A stretch of 64,000 bases of DNA from Flavobacteriales bacterium (GTDB lineage Bacteria; Bacteroidota; Bacteroidia; NS11-12g; UBA9320), in assembly GCA_020635395.1 (NCBI GenBank), contig JACJZV010000004.1, positions 62,001 to 126,000 of the forward strand, given 5' to 3'. Each line of letters starts with the position of its first letter. The stretch's first letter is position 1. The notes beneath the pieces were generated by a model, which did not search any database, had not been told where the DNA came from, and worked only from the letters and a program-made list of their open reading frames with translations. Position numbers and translations under genes: made by a program. This document shows, one piece after another, positions 9,998 to 18,749 of this stretch.

Positions 9998-10789
9998 ATG
10001 TTTGAGTTTCATGGCGATATGCAACGGTATCACGACATTACTCGTGAGGTAACCGAAAATTATGTGATTCCCTTTATTCAAAAATCTACCGATTTTTCCG
10101 GCAAATTACATGTACTCGAAATTGGCAGCGGCGAGGCCGGGGTGCTGAATGCTTTTACAAAATTGGGGCATCAATGCGTGGGAATTGAACTTAGCCCAGA
10201 ACGAGTGCAGAGAGCCGAAAATCTTATGAAAACCGAAATAGAATCAGGCCAGATACGATTTATTGCCAAAAATATTTACGACATAAATCCAAATGATTTT
10301 AATCCAAAATTTAACATCATTATTTTGAAAGATGTGATTGAGCATATCCATGAACAGGAAAAAATAATGATTCGATTAAAGGAATTTTTGGCCACAGACG
10401 GACTAATTTTCTTTGGTTTTCCGCCATGGTATATGCCGTTTGGTGGACATCAACAAGTGGCAAAATCAAAATTAGGAAGCAAATTGCCCTATTACCACCT
10501 GCTGCCCATGCCCTTATTCAAATTTGCACTCAAACTGTTTGGCGAAAAACCCGCCATGATAGAAGGTTTGGTAGAAATAAAAGAAACCGGCATTTCCATC
10601 GAACGATTTGAACGAATTGCCAAAAACGCAGGATTCAAAATTGACCAAAAACTATTTTATCTGTTTAACCCAATTTATCAATACAAATTTGGGGTAAAAC
10701 CAAGACAGCAATCGGCACTGATAAACCACATCCCATTTTTAAGAAATTTTGTGACAACTTGCGTGTATTACAACTTAAAAATCAAGTAA
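9998..10789 (+). CDS. Class I SAM-dependent methyltransferase
   Basis: A 263-residue soluble methyltransferase. Motif I is LEIGSGEAGVL at about residues 40-50, the acidic end of strand 2 is VGIELSPERVQRAE, and motif IV is IILKDVIEHIHEQ near 108-120. The pattern (VIEH, then FFGFPPWYMPFGGHQQ) resembles small-molecule or sugar methyltransferases of the methyltransf_11/23 group rather than a DNA methylase. It follows the sugar dehydratase by 42 bp on the same strand, which makes a role in surface glycan or lipid modification attractive but unproven. Its stop codon abuts, base to base, the stop codon of the convergent SIMPL gene. Confidence 0.85.
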   Translation: MFEFHGDMQRYHDITREVTENYVIPFIQKSTDFSGKLHVLEIGSGEAGVLNAFTKLGHQCVGIELSPERVQRAENLMKTEIESGQIRFIAKNIYDINPNDFNPKFNIIILKDVIEHIHEQEKIMIRLKEFLATDGLIFFGFPPWYMPFGGHQQVAKSKLGSKLPYYHLLPMPLFKFALKLFGEKPAMIEGLVEIKETGISIERFERIAKNAGFKIDQKLFYLFNPIYQYKFGVKPRQQSALINHIPFLRNFVTTCVYYNLKIK

Positions 10790-11518
10790 TTAGTAGAAGA
10801 TATACTCTACATATATAGGTCTTACCACCCGCATTGTTCCATTATTTATCTGAAGTTTTTGTTTTGAAACATTGTCATTTGTTTCTATTTCAAAATTGCC
10901 GGCCACTTTTTTATCAAACTCATCATTGGCATATCCCTGTGGTAGCTCAATGTTTCCAATTTTGATGATTTCTTTTGATTTCGCATTTAGCTTTTGAAGC
11001 AACCCATTTGCAAGTTTGTCAGCCTTATTTAAAGCTTCGCCATAGGCCAAATTACTCAAGCTGTCGTAGTCAGAAACATCAAATTGAAGCAACCCAACCG
11101 AAAATTCACTGTTGCTCAAAAGCAATGGATACAGCTCCTCCAATTTTTTTAAATTTCGAGCTGTCACATGGGTTGTCATGCTCGATTCGTACCCCGAAAA
11201 AATGTATGAATTCTTTATCCAATCATAATCCTTTTGCTGAGTGATGGCCGTTGTGAGCATATCTTTTGGGGCAATTTCGTATGTAGATAACAATTCATTT
11301 AGTTGTTTTGATTTCTCAACCAGACAATTTTTGCTTTTAACAACATCTATATCCTTGCACGAAATTGTAACCGAAAAAGTGGCTACATCTGGCCTTATTT
11401 CTACCTCTCCAGTAGTTTTGAAGTGCATGGTTTTCATAAGTTTCGTTGATTTTGTGGAACATGAGGCTGCCAAAAATGTGACACAACACAAAATATAAAT
11501 AGATGATTTCATAAACAT
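10790..11518 (-). CDS. SIMPL-domain (DUF541) lipoprotein
   Basis: A 242-residue lipoprotein: a short basic N-terminus, a hydrophobic stretch and a lipobox (FLAASC) place it in the envelope, probably periplasm-facing. The SIMPL domain follows, with FKTTGEVEIRPDVATFSVTI, the characteristic opening (G-x-A/G-x-V-x-x-x-P-D), and a middle segment with ARNLKKLEELYPLLLSN and LNKADKLANGLLQKLNAK. SIMPL/BP26 proteins form oligomeric channel-like assemblies; their role is mostly unknown, with some links to oxidative stress. An internal ATG 6 bp later is an equally good start. A TACCTTTG box sits about 35 bp upstream. Confidence 0.82.
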   Translation of the reverse strand: MFMKSSIYILCCVTFLAASCSTKSTKLMKTMHFKTTGEVEIRPDVATFSVTISCKDIDVVKSKNCLVEKSKQLNELLSTYEIAPKDMLTTAITQQKDYDWIKNSYIFSGYESSMTTHVTARNLKKLEELYPLLLSNSEFSVGLLQFDVSDYDSLSNLAYGEALNKADKLANGLLQKLNAKSKEIIKIGNIELPQGYANDEFDKKVAGNFEIETNDNVSKQKLQINNGTMRVVRPIYVEYIFY

Positions 11519-11551
11519 AACATTAAGTTGGGCTTAATGCATGTCTATGCA

Positions 11552-11559
11552 CAAAGGTA
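11552..11559 (-). promoter_or_regulatory. Putative -7 box TACCTTTG for the SIMPL lipoprotein gene
   Basis: On the minus strand the sequence reads TACCTTTG, an exact fit to TAnnTTTG. It is 34 bp upstream of the start at 11518, and the same octamer recurs upstream of yidC and pckA in this window, which strengthens the case. Confidence 0.5.
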
Positions 11560-11567
11560 AACGAGAA

Positions 11568-13358
11568 CTAATCGTTGATTTTTAGAACGGCCATAAATGC
11601 TGATTGCGGAATCTCTACGTTTCCAACTTGACGCATTCTTTTTTTACCAGCCTTTTGTTTTTCAAGAAGTTTTCTTTTTCGGGTAATATCACCTCCGTAA
11701 CATTTTGCCGTAACGTCTTTTCGCATGGCATTAATGGTTTCTCGTGCAATAATTTTGGCTCCAATACCTGCCTGAATGGCAATAACAAATTGCTGTTTTG
11801 GTATCAGTTCCTTTAATTTTAGGCAAATCTTTTTGCCATAATCATAAGCTTTATCCCTATGAATAATGGCCGAAAGTGCATCAACCTGTTTGCCATTAAG
11901 CAATATATCTAGTTTTACCAATTGCGATTCGCGATAATCTATTGGATGATAATCGAAACTGGCATAACCTCTGGAAATAGATTTTAACTTATCGTAAAAG
12001 TCGAAAACCACCTCTGCCATTGGCATTTCAAAGGTTAACTCAACTCTATTTGTAGTGAGATAAACCTGATTTTTGAGCAGCCCGCGTTTATCCATGCACA
12101 AACTCATGATGGCTCCTACATAATCGGCAGAAGTAATAATTTGGGCATTTATGTAAGGTTCTTCCACATAGTTCAAATGATTTCCTTCTGGCAAATCGGT
12201 GGGATTGTTTACAATAATTTGCTCATCCTTTTTGTCAAATGCATGATACGAAACGTTTGGAACCGTGGTAATTACAGTCATGCCAAACTCTCTTTCCAAC
12301 CGCTCTTGGATAATTTCCATGTGCAACATTCCTAAAAATCCGCATCTAAAACCAAAACCCAAAGCTGCAGAAGATTCCGGTTCAAAAACCAATGAAGCAT
12401 CGTTCAATTGAAGCTTGCCCATGCTTTCTCTCAACTCCTCAAAATCCTCGGTATCAACAGGATAAATTCCTGCAAAAACCATAGGTTTTACATCTTCAAA
12501 ACCTCTAACTGCACTGTTTGTAGGATTCTCCACATGGGTAATTGTATCACCAACTTTTACTTCTTTGGCCTGCTTTATGCCCGAAATAATATAACCCACA
12601 TCCCCGGTTTTTACCACTTCACGTGGTTCGGGGGTTAGTTTTAAAACACCAATTTCATCGGCATGATATTGTTTGGCCGTGTTTATAAACTTTACATGGT
12701 CGTTTTTTTTAATTTGGCCATCTATTACTTTGAAATAGGCTATAATTCCGCGAAAGGAGTTGAACACCGAATCAAAAATCAATGCTTTTAATGGAGCATC
12801 GGGGTTTCCTTTTGGGGCAGGAATTCTATCAACAATAGCTTTCAAAATTTTATCAACCCCCAATCCGGTTTTACCGCTGGCAGGTATAATGTCATCCCTA
12901 TCGCACAAAATCAGCTCTTCAATTTGGTCTTTAACCTCTTCTGGCATTGCCCCCGGCAAATCCATTTTATTAAGTATTGGGATAATAATCAAATCATGCT
13001 CAAGAGCCAAATATAAATTACTAATGGTTTGAGCCTGAATACCTTGGGCGGCATCAACAATGAGCAAAGCTCCTTCGCAAGCTGCAATAGAGCGAGAAAC
13101 CTCGTATGAAAAATCAACGTGTCCAGGAGTGTCAATCAGGTTAAGTGTATATTCTTCGCCGTCATGCACATGTTTCATTTGAATGGCGTGAGACTTGATC
13201 GTAATACCCCGCTCACGCTCCAAATCCATATCATCCAGCACCTGTTCTTTTAAATCTCTGTCAGATACCGTCTTGGTTTCCTGCAAAAGTCTATCGGCCA
13301 AGGTGCTTTTACCATGGTCGATATGTGCAATAATGCAGAAATTGCGAATGTTCTTCAT
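11568..13358 (-). CDS. lepA: Elongation factor 4 (LepA), ribosome-associated GTPase
   Basis: LepA is a translational GTPase that acts on stalled or initiating ribosomes. The 596-residue length is typical. G1 is AHIDHGKST at residues 11-19, the switch I region contains ERERGITIKS, G3 is DTPGHVDF, and G4 is NKMD. The protein lacks the EF-G domain IV and has the LepA-specific C-terminus, with KCYGGDITRKRKLLEKQKAG and the basic KKRMRQVGNVEIPQSAFMAVL. The gene is intact, transcribed away from leucine dehydrogenase, and separated from it by an 83-bp spacer with a perfect palindrome. Confidence 0.97.
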   Translation of the reverse strand: MKNIRNFCIIAHIDHGKSTLADRLLQETKTVSDRDLKEQVLDDMDLERERGITIKSHAIQMKHVHDGEEYTLNLIDTPGHVDFSYEVSRSIAACEGALLIVDAAQGIQAQTISNLYLALEHDLIIIPILNKMDLPGAMPEEVKDQIEELILCDRDDIIPASGKTGLGVDKILKAIVDRIPAPKGNPDAPLKALIFDSVFNSFRGIIAYFKVIDGQIKKNDHVKFINTAKQYHADEIGVLKLTPEPREVVKTGDVGYIISGIKQAKEVKVGDTITHVENPTNSAVRGFEDVKPMVFAGIYPVDTEDFEELRESMGKLQLNDASLVFEPESSAALGFGFRCGFLGMLHMEIIQERLEREFGMTVITTVPNVSYHAFDKKDEQIIVNNPTDLPEGNHLNYVEEPYINAQIITSADYVGAIMSLCMDKRGLLKNQVYLTTNRVELTFEMPMAEVVFDFYDKLKSISRGYASFDYHPIDYRESQLVKLDILLNGKQVDALSAIIHRDKAYDYGKKICLKLKELIPKQQFVIAIQAGIGAKIIARETINAMRKDVTAKCYGGDITRKRKLLEKQKAGKKRMRQVGNVEIPQSAFMAVLKIND

Positions 13359-13403
13359 TTATAATTTTCCCAAAGAAATGAGGCAAATAATTTTATCTTT
13401 TCT

Positions 13404-13425
13404 CCTCGTGCCTCGAGGCACGAGG
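13404..13425. repeat. Perfect 22-bp intergenic palindrome
   Basis: Half-site CCTCGTGCCTC followed immediately by its exact reverse complement, centred at 13414/13415. It is GC-rich in an otherwise AT-rich spacer between the end of the leucine dehydrogenase gene and the start of lepA (both minus strand). A zero-length loop makes it a poor terminator hairpin but it could be a dispersed intergenic repeat or a dimeric protein site. Confidence 0.6.
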
Positions 13426-13441
13426 CTACAATCTCCTAAAA

Positions 13442-14542
13442 CTAAATAGTTGATTGAACCTGAATCATATCATCCACGCGTTTTTTCGCCAAAGCTGTAG
13501 CGGCAGCCTGCGTGTGAATGTTATTTGCATCAGCATATTTGAAAATACTATTCAAGGTATCATAGATGTGCTCTGTATCACGCAAGGCATTTTCTCTATT
13601 GTATCCTGTGTATTCTGAATATACATTTATCAAACCGCCAGCATTTATCAAGAAGTCTGGAGCATAAATAATTCCTTTTTTAACCAACATATCTCCATGT
13701 ACATTTTCGTCTTCCAACTGATTGTTGGCTGCACCGGCAATGATGTTGCATTTTAATCTATTGATAGTATCTGTGTTAATTATAGCCCCTAAAGCACATG
13801 GTGCAAAAATTTGAGCATCGGTGTCGTAGATTTCTTCATTGCTAACAACAGTAGCACCAAACTCTGAAGCAGCCTTTTTCAAAATGTCATTGTTTATATC
13901 GGCGATATAGAATTTTGCACCTTCTTTGTGCATATATTCTAATAAATGCCAACCTACTTTTCCAATGCCTTGCACAGCAACGGTTTTGCCGCTCAAGCTA
14001 TCGTTACCCCATTGCTTTTTGGCTGATGCTTTCATACCCACGTAAACACCATAAGCCGTTACTGGACTTGGGTCTCCGCCACCACCTCTGGTTTCTGGCA
14101 AACCCACCACATGGTCGGTTTCCATGTTTACATACTCCATATCTTTGGTGGTGGTACCCACATCTTCGGCAGTAATATATTTACCTCCAAGATTGTTTAC
14201 AAAACGCCCAAACTTACGCATCAAAGCTTCACTTTTTTGAGTTTTTGCATCCCCAATTATTACAGCCTTTGCCCCCCCCAAATTCAAGCCAGAAATAGCG
14301 GCTTTATAGGTCATACCTCTACTTAATCTCAGCACATCTCTCATTGCTTCTGATTCGTTGTTGTAATTCCACATACGTGTGCCTCCTAAACCGGGGCCCA
14401 ATACCGTGTTATGAATAGCGATGATTGCTTTTAATCCTGTATGATTATCATTGCAAACCAGTATTTGTTCATGGTTATACTCACCAAGATTTGCAAACAA
14501 ATTGGTGCTTAATGGGTTCTGAATTTGTGATACTTCAATCAT
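13442..14542 (-). CDS. Leucine dehydrogenase-type Glu/Leu/Phe/Val dehydrogenase
   Basis: Catalyses NAD-dependent oxidative deamination of branched-chain amino acids to 2-oxo acids, feeding Bacteroidota branched fatty-acid synthesis and catabolism. The 366-residue protein has the substrate-binding lysine K80 (MTYKAA) and catalytic lysine K92 (GGAKAV), with the 12-residue spacing seen in leucine dehydrogenase. Before them is the glycine-rich LGPGLGGTRMWNY, and the Rossmann domain has VAVQGIGKVGWHL near residue 188 and IADIN as the strand that selects NAD. The length fits leucine rather than glutamate dehydrogenase (about 420-450). The start ATG is followed by MIEVSQIQNP; the promoter region is shared with the divergent ABC gene. 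Confidence 0.9.
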   Translation of the reverse strand: MIEVSQIQNPLSTNLFANLGEYNHEQILVCNDNHTGLKAIIAIHNTVLGPGLGGTRMWNYNNESEAMRDVLRLSRGMTYKAAISGLNLGGAKAVIIGDAKTQKSEALMRKFGRFVNNLGGKYITAEDVGTTTKDMEYVNMETDHVVGLPETRGGGGDPSPVTAYGVYVGMKASAKKQWGNDSLSGKTVAVQGIGKVGWHLLEYMHKEGAKFYIADINNDILKKAASEFGATVVSNEEIYDTDAQIFAPCALGAIINTDTINRLKCNIIAGAANNQLEDENVHGDMLVKKGIIYAPDFLINAGGLINVYSEYTGYNRENALRDTEHIYDTLNSIFKYADANNIHTQAAATALAKKRVDDMIQVQSTI

Positions 14543-14575
14543 TTTTAATAAACTTTACGATTATGAATATCGGCT

Positions 14576-14583
14576 TAACTTTG
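14576..14583 (+). promoter_or_regulatory. Putative -7 box TAACTTTG for the ABC exporter gene
   Basis: TAACTTTG fits TAnnTTTG and lies 44 bp upstream of the TTG start at 14628, in the 85-bp divergent spacer with leucine dehydrogenase. A -33 element is not clear. Confidence 0.45.
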
Positions 14584-14627
14584 CCGCTGCGAAATTAGTC
14601 CTTTTTTTAAATGAAAAAACAGTTGGA

Positions 14628-16403
14628 TTGAAACCATTATTTTATCTCAATAAATATCTGTACAAATATCGTTTGTATCTGATTGGCGGCATTGTTTTCA
14701 TCATTTGCTCCAACATTTTTTCGTTGCTTATTGCACCGATTGTCCGCACGGCCATTGATAGCATGATAAGCAATATTCAAATTTATACCTTGTTGAATTT
14801 CAGCAAAACCGAGATTGCAAAACATGTTTCTAAACTTGCTTTGTTTTTTGGAAGTTTGGTATTGGCCAGTGCTCTTATAAAGGGGGTTTTCATGTTTTTT
14901 ATGCGTCAAACTATCATTGTAATGTCAAGGCACATTGAGTTTGACTTGAAAAACGAAATATTTGCCCATTACCAAAAACTGGATGCATCCTTTTATGGAA
15001 AGAACTACACCGGCGATTTGATGAACAGAATCAGCGAAGATGTTAGTCAGGTTCGAATGTATTTGGGCCCTGCCATTATGTACACCATCAATCTGGTTTG
15101 TATGTTTATCTTGGTAGTGTCTGTTATGGTTTCCATAAATCCTACCATCACGTTTTATGTTTTGCTACCGCTACCTATTCTTTCCCTCTCTATTTATTAT
15201 GTGAGCGACATAATGAACAAGCGGAGTACGGTGGTTCAGGGTAAACTCTCCCAATTAACCACTTTTGTTCAAGAATCTTTCTCGGGCATATTGGTTTTGA
15301 AAGCCTTTGCCGCCGAAAATCATTTTTCAAAAAAATTTGGCGATGAAAGCGAGGAATACAAACATCACTATATGAATCTTGTAAAGGTAAATGCTCTTTT
15401 CTTTCCTTTAATGATGATGTTGGTTGGCCTAAGCGTAATCATTACCATTTATTTTGGAGGCAAACAAGTCATTAATGGAACTTTCTCTTTTGGAAACATT
15501 GCTGAATATGTGATTTATGTAAACATGCTTACCTGGCCGGTGGCCTCGCTGGGTTGGGTAACCAGCATTATTCAACGGGCTTCGGCATCGCAGACACGCA
15601 TCAATGCTTTTTTGCAAGAAAAACCAGAAAACCGAAGCGGAAAAAAATTAGAAACTTTTGACAAAACCATTGAATTTAAAGACATTAGCTTTGGCTACGA
15701 CCAAAAATTAATTTTAGAAAACATTAGTTTTAAAATAGAAAAGGGTAAGACTCTCGGAATAATTGGAACTACCGGAAGCGGAAAATCATCACTGGCTGCA
15801 CTTTTGATGAGAATGTATTCACCAAAATCGGGTTCTATTACCATTGACGGTCAATCGGTTTCTGATTTTGAATTATCTTCTTACCGCAACCTATTTGGCT
15901 ATGTGCCTCAAGATATTTTTCTTTTTTCTGAAAGCATTAAAGAAAACATATTGTTTGGCACAGATAATCAGAAAAGTGATGACCAAATAAAACAATTCGC
16001 ACAAATGGCCGATGTTTGGAAAGACATCGAATCATTCCCAAAACAACTTGAAACTATTTTGGGAGAACGCGGCATAACCCTTAGCGGCGGACAAAAACAA
16101 CGGGTAGCCATTACCCGTGCCTTGATTAGAGAACCCGAAATATTGGTATTTGACGACTCTTTGTCGGCCATAGACACGCACACAGAAAAAACGATTAAGT
16201 CGAACCTAAAAAAAACAGATAAACATCAAACAAAAATTTTAATATCTCATAGAGTGAGTACGGTGGAAGATGCACATCACATAATTGTGCTTGATAATGG
16301 CAAAATTGTGGAGCAGGGAAATCCTCAGCAACTAATTGTCCAAAAGGGCTTGTTTGCCGAAATGGTGAAAAATCAAAACGCCCAAAGTGTGGAGGTTGTG
16401 TAA
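14628..16403 (+). CDS. ABC exporter, fused membrane and ATPase domains (MsbA/MDR-like)
   Basis: A 591-residue half-transporter of the type that exports lipids or drugs from the inner membrane. The N-terminal half has about six helices (LIGGIVFIICSNIFSLLIAP onward). The nucleotide-binding domain has Walker A GTTGSGKSS near residue 380, signature LSGGQKQR near 486 and H-loop ISHRVST. Walker B reads ILVFDDSLSAID, so the usual catalytic Glu after the Asp is an Asp. This is seen in the degenerate half of heterodimeric exporters, yet no partner is adjacent. The start is TTG; an ATG at 14611 is out of frame and ends after six codons. The N-terminus KPLFYLNKYLYKYR agrees with where family members begin. 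Confidence 0.88.
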   Translation: MKPLFYLNKYLYKYRLYLIGGIVFIICSNIFSLLIAPIVRTAIDSMISNIQIYTLLNFSKTEIAKHVSKLALFFGSLVLASALIKGVFMFFMRQTIIVMSRHIEFDLKNEIFAHYQKLDASFYGKNYTGDLMNRISEDVSQVRMYLGPAIMYTINLVCMFILVVSVMVSINPTITFYVLLPLPILSLSIYYVSDIMNKRSTVVQGKLSQLTTFVQESFSGILVLKAFAAENHFSKKFGDESEEYKHHYMNLVKVNALFFPLMMMLVGLSVIITIYFGGKQVINGTFSFGNIAEYVIYVNMLTWPVASLGWVTSIIQRASASQTRINAFLQEKPENRSGKKLETFDKTIEFKDISFGYDQKLILENISFKIEKGKTLGIIGTTGSGKSSLAALLMRMYSPKSGSITIDGQSVSDFELSSYRNLFGYVPQDIFLFSESIKENILFGTDNQKSDDQIKQFAQMADVWKDIESFPKQLETILGERGITLSGGQKQRVAITRALIREPEILVFDDSLSAIDTHTEKTIKSNLKKTDKHQTKILISHRVSTVEDAHHIIVLDNGKIVEQGNPQQLIVQKGLFAEMVKNQNAQSVEVV

Positions 16404-16465
16404 AATGACTTGCACAAACGACGAATATTGCTTTTTTTTGATGAATATTTTATAAAAAGAAGCAG

Positions 16466-16750
16466 ATGGAAGACAATCGCGAGGTATTTTCAAAACGCGT
16501 TAGAGCAGGGAAGAGAACGTATTTTTTCGATGTAAAATCAACAAAGTCAAATGATTACTACATTACCATAACCGAAAGTAAAAAAAGTAGGTTTGATGAT
16601 GGACAATTCACAAAACATAAAATATTTCTTTATAAAGAAGACTTTAACAAGTTTATGGATGCATTTACTGAAACCATAAACCATGTAAAGTCAGATCTTA
16701 TGCCTGAATACGATTTTGACGAATTCCAAAATTCTGACGACGAAGAATAG
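16466..16750 (+). CDS. DUF3276 (PUR-alpha-like) nucleic-acid-binding protein
   Basis: A 94-residue single-domain protein found across Bacteroidota whose fold resembles PUR repeats, which bind single-stranded DNA or RNA. Visible features are the N-terminal VFSKRVRAGKRTYFFDVKST, a hairpin strand pair DYYITITESKKS, and KHKIFLYKEDFNKFMDAFTE leading into the C-terminal helix, then an acidic tail (DFDEFQNSDDEE). It opens a run of closely spaced forward genes (16466-19300). Role in cells is not established. Confidence 0.85.
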   Translation: MEDNREVFSKRVRAGKRTYFFDVKSTKSNDYYITITESKKSRFDDGQFTKHKIFLYKEDFNKFMDAFTETINHVKSDLMPEYDFDEFQNSDDEE

Positions 16751-16776
16751 TCAATTTATACATTCGGAAACATTCA

Positions 16777-17286
16777 ATGAGCAAATACTATTTGATATTT
16801 GGTGGCGTTGCAGGAGCCATTTGCATTGCCATAGATTATTTGGTTTTTTCACAATCAATTCCATTCTCAAAAGGGCTGATTAGTCTGCCTTCAAAAGTGG
16901 CAGTTTTAATGATATCCATTGCTTTCTGCACCATTTTAATAAAAAAAATCCATGGAAAAATTAGCTTTTTACGCACCACCTTCGGGGGGGTAATGATTGC
17001 CCTAATTTGCTCATCGGTTTCGGGCATGGGCTACTCTTTTATGCATTACCCTGACGGTAAATTTTTAGAACCTATAAAAGAATATTCGCTTCAACAGTGG
17101 CAAGAGCAAAACAAAGACAAGCCCAACGAATTGGCCAAAATAGAGGGTCAAAAACTGGCAATAGACAAGCAATTTAGTGTTTTGCGATATAGCATTATGC
17201 ACTTGGGGTTGTATTTCTTTATGGGCATTTTAATATCGGCATTTATGGCCGCCATTATTGGAGATAAAACAAGTTTTAAAGGCTAA
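16777..17286 (+). CDS. DUF4199-like integral membrane protein
   Basis: A 169-residue protein with four hydrophobic segments: YYLIFGGVAGAICIAIDYLV, KVAVLMISIAFCTILI, TTFGGVMIALICSSVSGMGY and YSIMHLGLYFFMGILISAFM, separated by a longer hydrophilic loop (EPIKEYSLQQWQEQNKDKPN) typical of Bacteroidota DUF4199 proteins. No catalytic motif is visible. It sits 27 bp after the DUF3276 gene and 11 bp before the SRPBCC gene, so it is likely part of one transcript. Function unknown. Confidence 0.65.
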   Translation: MSKYYLIFGGVAGAICIAIDYLVFSQSIPFSKGLISLPSKVAVLMISIAFCTILIKKIHGKISFLRTTFGGVMIALICSSVSGMGYSFMHYPDGKFLEPIKEYSLQQWQEQNKDKPNELAKIEGQKLAIDKQFSVLRYSIMHLGLYFFMGILISAFMAAIIGDKTSFKG

Positions 17287-17296
17287 TTAATAATTT

Positions 17297-17707
17297 ATGA
17301 CCGAAATTGAAAGCGAAGAACTTATTGTAAGTCGAAAAAGCGAAAAGGTTTACCATTTTTTAAAAGACCTAAGAAACTACGCCAAATTGTTGCCCAGCGA
17401 TGCAACACTCATTTATGCCGAAGAAAAAGAAGCAGAAATACATCTTTCTGGGTTAGGAAAATTTAAAGTATCTGTAATAGATTCAAAACCAAACAATTGG
17501 CTAAAGCTAAAACCCCAAGGAAAACTCCCTTTTAGTTTTGATATTGAGTGGCACATAAAAGATATTGCCGACCATTGCACCGTAAAAGGAAAAATTAATG
17601 CCCAGCTAAACATGTTTATTAAAATGATTGCCGAACCCAAACTTAAAGATTTTGTAAAAAGTCAGGCATACAAACTCAAAGATTTCATCGAAAATGAGGT
17701 TGAATAA
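17297..17707 (+). CDS. SRPBCC (START-like) family protein
   Basis: A 136-residue protein with the N-terminal pattern of Bacteroidota SRPBCC orthologues: EELIVSRKSEKVYHFLKDLRN, then KLLPSDATLIYAEEKEAEIH and GLGKFKVSVIDSKPNNWLKL, ending in a long helix (MIAEPKLKDFVKSQAYKLKD). The fold makes a deep hydrophobic pocket for lipids or other small ligands; no ligand can be assigned. It lies 9 bp before plsC, which fits a link to lipid metabolism but does not show it. Confidence 0.7.
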   Translation: MTEIESEELIVSRKSEKVYHFLKDLRNYAKLLPSDATLIYAEEKEAEIHLSGLGKFKVSVIDSKPNNWLKLKPQGKLPFSFDIEWHIKDIADHCTVKGKINAQLNMFIKMIAEPKLKDFVKSQAYKLKDFIENEVE

Positions 17708-17716
17708 CTCTGGTGA

Positions 17717-18475
17717 ATGAAAAAAATAATTCGATTTATCTGGGCCATTTACTTCTTCTTGTGGTTTTTAGCCATTTTTATTCTTTTCTATCCTTTATTT
17801 TTATTCTTTCTTAGTGATAAAAAGCATTACCCTAAAGCTCACAAACTGAGAGCAATTTGGGGCAGAATCATTATGTTTTTTTCGGGTTTAATACCAAAAA
17901 CTCAATTTGAAGAACCACTAAACCGAAACGGCCAATATATTTTTGTAGCCAACCATTTTAGTTATCTCGATATACTGAGCTTAAATGTTCAATGCGGGCA
18001 ATATTTCCGATTTTTGGCGAAGGCCGAGCTCGGCAAATTCCCCCTTTTTGGACTGTTTTTTAGAACCATCGACATTTCTGTAAACCGTAAAAGTGTAAAA
18101 GATTCTGTTACCTCATTCAATTTGTGCAACGACGCACTAAAATCAGGCGATAGTTTGGGCATTTTTCCGGAAGGTGGCATCCACCCCACTGCACCCAAAT
18201 TGAGTGCTTTTAAATCGGGTGCCTTTAGGTTGGCTATCGAAAACAAAGTGGCCATCGTTCCCGTTACGATTATCGACAATTGGAAAAGATTGCCCGGTGG
18301 AGGATTAGACAATGGTGGAACACCCGGACTGATGCGAATGGTGGTACACAAACCCATTGAAACAGCCTCTTTATCAGAAGCTGATTTATACAAATTGATT
18401 GAACAAACCCGAAACATCATTAAAAATACTTTCGACAAGTTTAATTTTGAAACCGAAAATGGAAATAACAGATAA
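17717..18475 (+). CDS. plsC: 1-acyl-sn-glycerol-3-phosphate acyltransferase (PlsC family)
   Basis: Makes phosphatidic acid from lysophosphatidic acid at the inner membrane. The N-terminus is a membrane anchor rich in aromatic residues (FIWAIYFFLWFLAIFILFYP). The catalytic NHxxxxD box is NHFSYLD with H80 and D85, and the glycerophosphate-binding motif is FPEGG near residue 151. At 252 residues it has the usual length. Its 3' end overlaps gatC by 17 bp, a tight translational link. A related acyl-ornithine acyltransferase cannot be fully excluded. Confidence 0.85.
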   Translation: MKKIIRFIWAIYFFLWFLAIFILFYPLFLFFLSDKKHYPKAHKLRAIWGRIIMFFSGLIPKTQFEEPLNRNGQYIFVANHFSYLDILSLNVQCGQYFRFLAKAELGKFPLFGLFFRTIDISVNRKSVKDSVTSFNLCNDALKSGDSLGIFPEGGIHPTAPKLSAFKSGAFRLAIENKVAIVPVTIIDNWKRLPGGGLDNGGTPGLMRMVVHKPIETASLSEADLYKLIEQTRNIIKNTFDKFNFETENGNNR

Positions 18476-18749
18476 AAAAATTGACGAACTGGCTCATTTG
18501 GCTCGATTGTCTTTTAAAAACGAAGACAAGCAAGAAATTAAAAAAGATTTGGAGCGAATACTTGATTTCTGCAACAAGTTGAACGAGCTGGACACCACAA
18601 ACGTTGAACCCTTGGTGTATATGTCTGACCGCGTAAACCATTTAAGAAATGATATAGTTGAACCATCGTTAGACAAAAAAGAGGCATTAAAAAATGCTCC
18701 GGTGGCAGATTCTGATTTCTTTAAAGTGCCTAAAGTGATAAACAAATGA
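18459..18749 (+). CDS. gatC: Asp-tRNA(Asn)/Glu-tRNA(Gln) amidotransferase subunit C
   Basis: GatC wraps around GatA and stabilises the GatCAB complex that amidates mischarged Glu-tRNA(Gln) or Asp-tRNA(Asn). The 96-residue product starts MEITDKKIDELAHLARLSF, the family signature, and ends with EALKNAPVADSDFFKVPKVI, the tail that contacts GatA. I placed the start at the ATG at 18459, inside the end of plsC; a further upstream in-frame ATG at 18399 would add residues with no family match. gatA and gatB are not in the window. Confidence 0.93.
   Translation: MEITDKKIDELAHLARLSFKNEDKQEIKKDLERILDFCNKLNELDTTNVEPLVYMSDRVNHLRNDIVEPSLDKKEALKNAPVADSDFFKVPKVINK

Noticed and set aside
14611..14628. ATG upstream of the ABC exporter gene (14611)
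   Set aside because: It is out of frame with the exporter and stops after six codons. The TTG at 14628 gives an N-terminus that matches the family, so no frameshift is needed.
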